Of a stretch of 12,297 nucleotides of DNA, positions 6,171 through 12,297 are shown one piece after another; the first letter of the stretch is position 1; the number at the start of each line of letters is the position of its first letter. Position numbers and translations under genes: made by a program. A model generated the notes under the pieces. That model searched no databases, was not told the DNA's origin, and saw nothing but the letters and a program-made list of their open reading frames with translations. The stretch is from the NCBI GenBank assembly GCA_035494015.1, contig DATJHJ010000077.1, positions 1-12,297 on the forward strand. Reading direction: 5' to 3'. This DNA is from CADCTB01 sp035494015. GTDB taxonomy: Bacteria; Actinomycetota; Acidimicrobiia; Acidimicrobiales; AC-14.

Positions 6171-8969
6171 CTAGGGCGTCGGCTGGCCCGGCGCGGCGGC
6201 CAGCTCCTTGGGGTCGCCGTGCATTGGCATGTGCCGGCGGGCGACCAGGCGGGCCAGGTCCCGGCGGGACGAGAACCCGAGCTTGGCGAACACGTGAGAC
6301 AGGTGGGTCTGCACCGTCCGGGGTGAGATGAACAGCCGCTCGCCGATCTCACGGTTGGTGAGGCTCTCGGCCACCAGGGCGGCGACGTCCCGCTCGGCCC
6401 GGGTGAGGCTGGCCCAGCCCGATGCCGGCCGCTCGCGTGGGCTGGTCCCGGCCGACGCCAGGAGAGCTGCTTCCTCGGCCGACATGGACTGGCCCTCGGC
6501 CCAGGCCAGGTCGAAGCCCTCCGGGATGCCTTCGCGGATCAGGGCCAGGTCGCTGTCGTACCAGCGCCGGTCGTCGGCGACGGGGGCGGGGAAGTCGGTG
6601 CCCTCGCGCAGCGAGGAGGCGGCGCCGAACAGCCGGGCAGCCTGTTCCAGGCTGCCCTCCAGGGCGGCGATGCCGCCGAACCGCTCGAGCGACTGCGCCA
6701 TCCCGAGCGGGTCGCGCAGCTCGCCCCACAGCCGGAAGGCCTCGTCGTGCAGGCTGCGGGCCCGGGCCAGGTCGCCCCGGGCCCGGCACAGGGTGCCGAG
6801 CTGATGGAGCGCCTCGGCTCGCTCGTCGGCCTTGGTCGTGCTGGCCAGCGCCTGGTCGAGCAGCGCCTCCGCGGCCCACGGGTCGCCCAGGGCCACCGAA
6901 ACCTGGCTCAGCCCGACCAGGGCGGGGGCGCAGGTGCCTCCCAGCTGCCAGCCGATCGATATTGCCTCGGTGAAATAGGACCGGGCGGTCGTGAAGTCCC
7001 GCCGCCGGCGGGCCACCTCCCCGAGCGAGCAGAAGGCGCCGACCGTCGCCGAGCGGGTGCCGATGGTCCGGGCCAGGGCCAAGCTCTCGTCGAACAGGCG
7101 CTGGGCCCGGGGCAGGTCGTTCTGGCGGAGGGCGACGTCGCCCAGGGAGTGGACGGTCTCGGCGGTCAGGCGGACATCGCCGAGGGTGCGAGCGAGGGTG
7201 GCGGCCTCGGTCAGGACGATCTCGGCGGTGACCAGGTCGCCCTGGCGGAAGGCCACCAGGCCGAGGAGGTGGACCGACGTGGCCAGCGCCTCCTTGTCCT
7301 GCGCCTTGCGGGCCACCGACAGGCACTCGGCCAGCAGGGAACGGGCATGGGTGGGGTCGCCCTGGATGTTGCGGACCCAGGCGATGCCCGCCAGCGCGCA
7401 CACCAGGCACCAGGCGTCGTCGGCCTGGCGGGCGAAGGCGGTGCTCTGCTGGAAGTAGGGGAGCGCGGCGGGCGGTCCCTCCTCCCGGATGAACAGGGCG
7501 CAAATGCCGAGGATGAACAGCGACCGGCCCTGACCGCGGACGTCGCCGACCTCCTTGGCGACGGCCAGGGCCTCCTGCACCAGGGCCTGGGCGGCCAGGT
7601 AGTCGGAGGCGAGGGAGGCCAGGAAACCGCCGCCCCACAGGGTGGCGGCGTGGAGGGCGGAGCGCTTGCCGTGCGGGGCCCGGGCGGCCGCCACCAGCCA
7701 CTCGCGGCCCTCGCTGAGGTAGCCCCGGACCCCCCAGAACATGGCCATCGACGCGGCCAGCCGCAGCGCCACCTCGGTCTGGCCCTGGGTGAGGGCCCAC
7801 CGGAGGGCGGCGCGGACGTTGTCGTGCTCGATCTCCAGGGTGTCGACGCCGGCCTGGTGGTCCACGCCGTGGATCTGGCGCTCGCCCCGCTCGGCCAGCC
7901 AGACGCACCAGGTCGCATGCCGGGCGGCGATCCCGAAGGCCTCGTCGGCCTCGACGAGCCGGTCGGCGGCGTAATGGCGCACCGTCTCGAGGAGCCGGAA
8001 CCGTGGTTCGCCCCCGGCCGTCTCCCGGACCACGAGCGACTTGGTGACCAGCCGGGCCAGCAGCGGGACGAGGTCGGCGCGCTCGATGGTCTCCCCGCAG
8101 CACACGTCCTCGGCCGCGTCCGCCGTCCAGCCGCCCACGAACACCGACAGCCGCCGCAGCAGGGCCTGCTCGGGCCCGGAAAGGAGGTCGTAGCTCCAGT
8201 CCAGGGCGCTGCGCAGCGTCTGGTGGCGGGGTAGGGCGGTCCGGCTCCCCACCGAGAGGAGCTCGAACCGGTCGCCCAGCCGCTCGGCCACCTGGTTGGG
8301 CGACATGGTGTCGACCCTGGCCGCGGCCAGCTCGATGGCCAGGGCGATCCCGTCCAGGCGCCGGCAGATCTCGCCGATGGCCGCCGAGCTGGCCGGTGTC
8401 AGCTCGAACTCGGGCGAGATGGCCCGGGCCCGGTCGCAGAACAGCCGGACCGCCCCGAACGCCTCGTCGACGGTGCCCGGCTCGGGGACGGCGAGGGGCG
8501 GGACCCACCACGTAGTCTCGCCGGTGATGCCGAGGGTCTCCCGGCTGGTGGTCAAAATGGTCAGGGCAGGGCAGCGCCGGAGCAGCTCCTCGACAAGGGC
8601 GGCCGTCGCCTCGACGAGGTGCTCGCAGTTGTCAAGGACGACGAGGCATGAGCGCCCCCCGAGGTGAGCCACCAGCGTCTCGTTCAGGGGCTGGCCTGGC
8701 TCCTCACGGACGCCCAGGGCGGCCGCCAGGGCGCGGGGCAGCAGCACCGGGTCAGCGACGCGGGCCAGGTCGACGAACCACCGGCCGTCCTCGAACCCGG
8801 GGACGGCGGCGGCGACCTCGCCGGCCAGCCTGGTCTTGCCGATGCCGGGCGCCCCGGCCAGGGTGACGAGGCGGCGCTCGCCCACCAGGGCGATGACCGT
8901 GGATATGTCCTCGTCGCGACCGATGAGGGGGGTGAGCGCGGCGGGTACGGTGTGCGAGGGACCACCCAT
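6171..8969 (-). CDS. LuxR-family transcriptional regulator with N-terminal NB-ARC-like ATPase and TPR region
   Basis: The product has 932 residues and is read from ATG at 8969-8967, with AAGG 8 nt upstream. The frame stays open to 9578, but that extension is low-complexity, has no start near 8969 and overlaps the divergent gene, so I excluded it. The N-terminus PLIGRDEDI leads into Walker A GAPGIGKT (39-46), Walker B LVVLDNCEH (109-117), a sensor-like ILTTSRE (138-144), the GLPL-like LDGIALAIELAAAR (205-218) and a winged-helix segment RHQTLRSALDWSYDLL (248-263). About 450-840 is alpha-helical and TPR-like. Residues 855-910 form a GerE/LuxR helix-turn-helix (LTxAERDVAALVAESLTNREIGERL, then SPRTVQTHLSHVFAKL, each seen in sequence). 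Family members bind nucleotide, sense a ligand or partner through the repeats and regulate transcription in the cytoplasm. The divergent SBBP gene is the obvious candidate target, but the sequence does not prove it. Confidence 0.93.
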   Translation of the reverse strand: MGGPSHTVPAALTPLIGRDEDISTVIALVGERRLVTLAGAPGIGKTRLAGEVAAAVPGFEDGRWFVDLARVADPVLLPRALAAALGVREEPGQPLNETLVAHLGGRSCLVVLDNCEHLVEATAALVEELLRRCPALTILTTSRETLGITGETTWWVPPLAVPEPGTVDEAFGAVRLFCDRARAISPEFELTPASSAAIGEICRRLDGIALAIELAAARVDTMSPNQVAERLGDRFELLSVGSRTALPRHQTLRSALDWSYDLLSGPEQALLRRLSVFVGGWTADAAEDVCCGETIERADLVPLLARLVTKSLVVRETAGGEPRFRLLETVRHYAADRLVEADEAFGIAARHATWCVWLAERGERQIHGVDHQAGVDTLEIEHDNVRAALRWALTQGQTEVALRLAASMAMFWGVRGYLSEGREWLVAAARAPHGKRSALHAATLWGGGFLASLASDYLAAQALVQEALAVAKEVGDVRGQGRSLFILGICALFIREEGPPAALPYFQQSTAFARQADDAWCLVCALAGIAWVRNIQGDPTHARSLLAECLSVARKAQDKEALATSVHLLGLVAFRQGDLVTAEIVLTEAATLARTLGDVRLTAETVHSLGDVALRQNDLPRAQRLFDESLALARTIGTRSATVGAFCSLGEVARRRRDFTTARSYFTEAISIGWQLGGTCAPALVGLSQVSVALGDPWAAEALLDQALASTTKADERAEALHQLGTLCRARGDLARARSLHDEAFRLWGELRDPLGMAQSLERFGGIAALEGSLEQAARLFGAASSLREGTDFPAPVADDRRWYDSDLALIREGIPEGFDLAWAEGQSMSAEEAALLASAGTSPRERPASGWASLTRAERDVAALVAESLTNREIGERLFISPRTVQTHLSHVFAKLGFSSRRDLARLVARRHMPMHGDPKELAAAPGQPTP

Positions 8970-9144
8970 CTGATCAACCTTGGCACACGCCGCATGAGAG
9001 AATCCCCGTGGACGTGGAAATACGCCGCGGTGGCGGATGCCGCGACGGGGCTCGACCCGTGATGATGGATCCGTCGGCTTGAGGCTCGGCCGCGTGCGGC
9101 CATCGGATGCGTACCACGACCTCGACGCAGGACGGACCACCACG
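8970..9144. promoter_or_regulatory. Divergent intergenic region with inverted repeats
   Basis: These 175 bp separate the start codons of the regulator (minus) and the SBBP protein (plus) and must hold both promoters. Inverted repeats seen: CGCGG 9026-9030 / CCGCG 9040-9044; ACGGG 9045-9049 / CCCGT 9056-9060; and GGCCGC-gt-GCGGCC at 9088-9101. A weak plus-strand promoter guess is TTGAGG 9079-9084, an 18-nt spacer, then TCGGAT 9103-9108, a poor -10. AGGA at 9129-9132 lies 12 nt before ATG 9145, and AAGG (minus strand, 8981-8978) precedes the regulator start. Confidence 0.5.
9088..9101. promoter_or_regulatory. GGCCGC-N2-GCGGCC palindrome, candidate operator
   Basis: A perfect 6-2-6 inverted repeat lies 43 bp before ATG 9145, between the weak -35 and -10 candidates of the plus-strand gene. 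LuxR-type HTH dimers bind short dyads, so this is the best single candidate site. In DNA this GC-rich, short GC palindromes also arise by chance. Confidence 0.3.
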
Positions 9145-12100
9145 ATGCACTCACCCGCAGACGACCGCCATCGGCGCCGCCACGCGACGGCCGGCGCGGT
9201 GGTCGGACTGCTGGGGCTGATCGTCGGTTCGGTCGGCGCCCTTGTCGTTCTGCCCCGGTTCGTCGCCCCCGGGCCGGTGCCGGTCGGCGCGGCGTCGGTC
9301 CGAGCGGCGGCCATGGGTAGCGGCGTGTCCGGGTTTGAGCCGAACCTGGGCCAGGGACCGTCCGGCAGCGACTTCGTGGCCCGCGCCGGCGCGTATGCGC
9401 TCTCGGTGGCCGGGGGGGAGGCGAACATCGCTTTGCGTGGTGGCGGGGCCGTCGCCCTCCGGGTGGTCGGCGCCGCCACGGTCCACGCCGAGGGCGTCGA
9501 TCCGCTCCCCGGCGTGGTCAACGACCTGACCGGGACCGATCCGTCGCAGTGGCACCGGAACCTGCCCACCTTCGGCACCGTCGCCTACCGCAGCCTGCTG
9601 CCCGGCGTCGACCTGCTGTTCCATAGCGGCGCCGCACTCGAGTACGACGTCGTGGTCGGGCCGGGGGCCGACCCCTCGATGATCACGCTGCACGTCGACG
9701 GGGCGGACCGGCTACGGATCGACGGGCGGGGTGACCTGGTCGTGGCCACCCCGGCGGGCACGGTGACCCAGCACCGGCCGGTGGTCTACCAGGACGTCGA
9801 CGGCCGCCGGCAGCCGGTGGCCGGCCGCTACGTGCTGGAGGGCCGGGACGACCTGCGGTTCGCCGTCGGCCGGTACGACCGGTCCCGCCCGCTGATCATC
9901 GACCCCGTCGTCAGCTTCAACTCGCAGCTGCCCGGGAGCGGGCTCCAGGCCGGGTCGATCGCCGTCGACGCCCGGGGCGCCTCCTACGTGACGGGCGGGC
10001 TCACCTCGGTCAGCGGCGCCGGGCGGTTCGGGAGCGGCGGGGGCGGGGACGCCTTCGTGGCCAAGCTGGCCCCCGACGGCACCACCGCCTACCTGACCGT
10101 CCTCGGCGGCACGGGCGACGACTCCGGTGCCGGCATCGCGGTGGACCAGTCGGGCCGGGCGTACCTAACCGGGAGCACCCAGTCGACGGACTTCCCGACA
10201 GTGAACGCCTTCGCCCCGACGCACGTCTGCAACGGTGACGTCGTTCCGTGCACCAACGGCGCGCTCAGCAGCCACACCGCGTTCGTCTCCGTGCTCGACG
10301 CCAGCGGCCAAAACCTGGCCTACTCCACCTATTTCGGTGGGAACGGCCCCGACGCCGGGGTCGCCGTCGCCCTCGACCCCGCGGGCGGCGTCTATGTCGC
10401 CGGGCAGAGCTCCTATCAGACCGAGTTCTCCAAGACACTGTTCCCGACGAGGAACGCGTTCCGGGCCGCTCCGTGCAACTGCGCCTACCAGTTCGGTTGG
10501 GCGGCCAAGTTCGACGTCTCCGCGGGCGGCGGGGCGTCGCTGCTGTACTCCACCCTGATCATGCACGGCGCCGACCACGAGAGCGGGACGTTCGTCCACG
10601 GGATCGCCGCCGACGCCTCGGGGAGCGCCTACGTGGTCGGCGAGGCCGGGCCGGGGTACCCGACGACCCCCGCCGCCTTCGACCATTCCACGCCACCGGC
10701 CAACGCGCGGGGCGGGGGGTTCCTCACCAAGCTGGCTCCCAACGGCGGGAGCCAGGTGTACTCGACCCTGCTCGGCCCGACGACCGGCGCCGCGCCCCGG
10801 GCGGTGGCCGTCGACCAAGCGGGCGTCGCCTACGTCACGGGCGACGCTGGCCCCGGCTTCCCGACCGCCAACCCCCTGCAGGCCCAGGCCAAGGGCACGG
10901 ACGCCTTCGTCACCGCGGTGAGCGCCGGCGGAGGTTCGCTGCTCTACTCGAGTTACCTCGGCGGCAACGGTGCCGACAGCGGGCGTGCGATCGCGGTAGA
11001 CAGCGGTGGCGCGGTGGTCGTGGCCGGCGACACCTCGTCAGCCGATTTCCCCGTGGTCAATCCGATCGCCGGGTCGGCCGGCACGACCGGCGCGTTCGTG
11101 GCCAAGCTCGACCTCGCCAACCAGCCGGCAGTCATGCGGTACTCGACCACCCTGGCCGGTGCGGGCGCTGGCGGGGTCGCCATCGGCCCGGCGGGCGCGG
11201 TGTACGTCTCGCGGGACCCGGGGACCGTGCTCAAGCTGTCGAGCGGGCCGGCCGTCACCAGCCTCAGCCAGGCCGCGGGCCCGACGGCCGGGGGGGCCCC
11301 GATCACCCTGGCCGGTGCCGGGCTCACCGGGGCCACGTCGGTCTCCTTCGGGACCGTGAGCGTGCCCTGCGGGGCGACCGCCGCCTGCCGGCCGGACGCC
11401 CAGAACCCCGACACCGCCCTCGCCGTCACCGTCCCGGCGGGGATGCCGGGCACCGTCGACGTCCGGGTCACCACCCCCGACGGCACCTCCGAGTCGGTCG
11501 CCGGCGACCGCTTCACCTACCGGGCGCCCGTGGTGAGCGCCATCGACGTGGCCACGGGGCCGGCCACCGGTGGGACGGTCGTGCACCTCACCGGCACCGA
11601 CCTGCAGGGCTCGACGGTGAAGTTCGGTTCGGCGGCGGCCACCGGCGTCACCGCGTCGCCCGACGGCACGTCCGTGGTGGCCACCACGCCGGTCAACCAC
11701 GCCGGGGCCGCCGCGGTCGGGGTGTCCACGCCGCCCGGGGCGACCGCGGCCGCCCCGTCGAGCTTCACGTACCAGCCCGCCATCACCGGCATCCTGCCGC
11801 CGAGCGGGTCGCTGGCCGGCGGGGACTCGATCGTCATCATGGGCGCCGGGCTCAGCGGGGCCACCGACGTCCGCTTCGGCGCCGACTCGGCCGGGGCGCC
11901 GATCGCCGCCCCCGGCCGCGACGACCAGCTCGTCGTCCCCGCCATCCCGGCCCACGCCAAGCCCGAGACGGTGGCGGTGACGCTCAGCGCCCAGGGGCTC
12001 GACTCCGTGGCCGTGCCCGCCGGGGCCAACATGTTCTCCTACACCACCCCGCCGCCCCCGGCCAAGACCCCCGATCCGGCGGCCGCCGCCGGCGGTGGCG

Positions 12101-12297
12101 GCCGCGACAACGGCTCGCCGGCCCCGCCCGCCCCCCCGTCGGGCGGGGGCGGCACGGCCACCAACCCCGGCCCGGGCAACGCCCCGGCCCCGGCGCCCGC
12201 CCCGGGCGGCGGCAACGCCCCGGCCCCGGCGCCGGCCCCGGCCAACGCCCCGGCCGCCAATACGCCGGCGCCCGTGAACGCCCCGGCCGGCGGCGGC
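9145..12297 (+). CDS. Exported SBBP-type beta-propeller protein with DUF7948-like N-terminus, three IPT/TIG domains and P/A/G/N-rich tail (3' partial)
   Basis: I translated this frame from ATG 9145 to the last base: 1051 codons without a stop, so the C-terminus lies beyond the window. An RHRRRH cluster precedes a hydrophobic segment (about 16-38), giving a signal peptide or membrane anchor. Residues about 60-254 match the domain typical of SBBP proteins (DUF7948): FEPNLGQ, VNDLTGTDPSQWHRNLPTFG, YRSLLPGVDLLF, LEYDVVVGPGADPS, PLIIDP. Residues 255-702 form about seven SBBP blades (GGTGDDSGAGIAVDQSGRAY, STQSTDFPTVNAF, DAFV, YSTYFGGNG). IPT/TIG domains follow at about 703-792, 793-877 and 878-968, then a low-complexity tail. 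Cys pairs occur in blade inserts (CNGDVVPC, CNC). SBBP proteins are extracellular with mostly unknown ligands; adhesion is inferred. An in-frame GTG at 9094 is a less likely start. Confidence 0.92.
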   Translation, partial: MHSPADDRHRRRHATAGAVVGLLGLIVGSVGALVVLPRFVAPGPVPVGAASVRAAAMGSGVSGFEPNLGQGPSGSDFVARAGAYALSVAGGEANIALRGGGAVALRVVGAATVHAEGVDPLPGVVNDLTGTDPSQWHRNLPTFGTVAYRSLLPGVDLLFHSGAALEYDVVVGPGADPSMITLHVDGADRLRIDGRGDLVVATPAGTVTQHRPVVYQDVDGRRQPVAGRYVLEGRDDLRFAVGRYDRSRPLIIDPVVSFNSQLPGSGLQAGSIAVDARGASYVTGGLTSVSGAGRFGSGGGGDAFVAKLAPDGTTAYLTVLGGTGDDSGAGIAVDQSGRAYLTGSTQSTDFPTVNAFAPTHVCNGDVVPCTNGALSSHTAFVSVLDASGQNLAYSTYFGGNGPDAGVAVALDPAGGVYVAGQSSYQTEFSKTLFPTRNAFRAAPCNCAYQFGWAAKFDVSAGGGASLLYSTLIMHGADHESGTFVHGIAADASGSAYVVGEAGPGYPTTPAAFDHSTPPANARGGGFLTKLAPNGGSQVYSTLLGPTTGAAPRAVAVDQAGVAYVTGDAGPGFPTANPLQAQAKGTDAFVTAVSAGGGSLLYSSYLGGNGADSGRAIAVDSGGAVVVAGDTSSADFPVVNPIAGSAGTTGAFVAKLDLANQPAVMRYSTTLAGAGAGGVAIGPAGAVYVSRDPGTVLKLSSGPAVTSLSQAAGPTAGGAPITLAGAGLTGATSVSFGTVSVPCGATAACRPDAQNPDTALAVTVPAGMPGTVDVRVTTPDGTSESVAGDRFTYRAPVVSAIDVATGPATGGTVVHLTGTDLQGSTVKFGSAAATGVTASPDGTSVVATTPVNHAGAAAVGVSTPPGATAAAPSSFTYQPAITGILPPSGSLAGGDSIVIMGAGLSGATDVRFGADSAGAPIAAPGRDDQLVVPAIPAHAKPETVAVTLSAQGLDSVAVPAGANMFSYTTPPPPAKTPDPAAAAGGGGRDNGSPAPPAPPSGGGGTATNPGPGNAPAPAPAPGGGNAPAPAPAPANAPAANTPAPVNAPAGGG
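12045..12297 (+). repeat. Pro/Ala/Gly/Asn-rich low-complexity tail with NAPA units
   Basis: It begins after FSYTT with PPPPAKTPDP, a glycine-rich patch and PAPPAPPSGGGG. Repeated NAPAPAPAP / NAPA / NTPAP / NAPAGGG units then run to the window edge. At DNA level it repeats AACGCCCCGGCCCCGGC. It is probably a flexible or wall-spanning spacer, and a C-terminal anchor may follow outside the window. Confidence 0.75.

Noticed and set aside
4873..6174. 433-residue plus-strand frame overlapping the Kelch region
   Set aside because: Arg/Gly/Ala-rich out-of-frame reading of the Kelch codons; the overlapping frame has seven clear Kelch repeats.
5168..6352. 394-residue minus-strand frame spanning the convergent spacer
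   Set aside because: It overlaps the 3' ends of two well-supported genes in other frames and is low complexity.
6747..8234. 495-residue plus-strand frame opposite the regulator
   Set aside because: Gln/Gly/Ala/Val-rich antisense product without domains; a typical high-GC shadow.
6349..8511. 720-residue minus-strand frame in the regulator region
   Set aside because: Arg/Pro/Gly-rich alternate frame of the ATPase-LuxR gene; only the other frame holds the Walker motifs and HTH.
8970..9578. N-terminal extension of the regulator by 203 residues
   Set aside because: The extension is low complexity, overlaps the divergent SBBP gene by over 400 bp and crosses its promoter region. The usual family N-terminus begins at ATG 8969 just before PLIGRDEDI.
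1..12297. tRNA, rRNA, insertion sequence or phage attachment signals
   Set aside because: No transposase, integrase, tRNA-like cloverleaf or terminal inverted repeat was found in either strand; the duplications are explained by local tandem events.

Overview
The window is very GC-rich, with codon third positions almost all G or C. It reads like an actinobacterium. The secreted proteins with long Val-Ala-Pro-Thr(3-5) linkers make me favour an Acidimicrobiia-type lineage, but that is inference: there is no rRNA or other marker gene here.

Layout. (a) 1-6037, plus strand: a tandem family of secreted six-bladed NHL beta-propeller proteins. The first (1-1473) has lost its 5' end to the window edge. 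The second (1744-3390) is complete, with a Tat-like signal peptide. Both end in a Thr/Pro linker and a near-identical C-terminus made of two short cysteine-bracketed modules. The third (3416-6037) follows after 25 bp, probably in the same operon, and is a putative lipoprotein joining an NHL propeller, one IPT/TIG domain and a seven-repeat Kelch propeller. (b) 1474-1743, between the first two genes, holds the decayed 3' end of a second copy of the Kelch lipoprotein gene plus the spacer that follows it. The locus therefore looks like a tandem duplication of an [NHL-Thr gene][NHL-Kelch lipoprotein gene] unit, whose upstream lipoprotein copy was later deleted. (c) 6038-6170: a convergent spacer with a large nested hairpin, probably a terminator. 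(d) 6171-8969, minus strand: a 932-residue regulator with an N-terminal NB-ARC-like ATPase, a TPR region and a C-terminal LuxR/GerE helix-turn-helix. (e) 8970-9144: a 175-bp divergent promoter region with several short inverted repeats. (f) 9145 to the window end, plus strand: a very large exported protein, still open at 12297, with an N-terminal TM/signal segment, a DUF7948-like domain, an SBBP-type propeller, three IPT/TIG domains and a Pro/Ala/Gly/Asn-rich tail.

How it fits together: every structural gene encodes an extracytoplasmic propeller or adhesin-like protein (NHL, Kelch and SBBP folds plus four IPT domains). The single regulator is of the large signal-integrating ATPase-LuxR type and is divergent from the SBBP gene. 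I read the region as a cell-surface propeller island, possibly for adhesion or ligand binding. No enzyme active site, substrate or partner can be named from sequence alone. The strongest unusual signals are the relict gene tail, the 98%-identical 3' blocks embedded in otherwise diverged paralogues, and the twin C-x20-C / C-x19-C C-terminal module.
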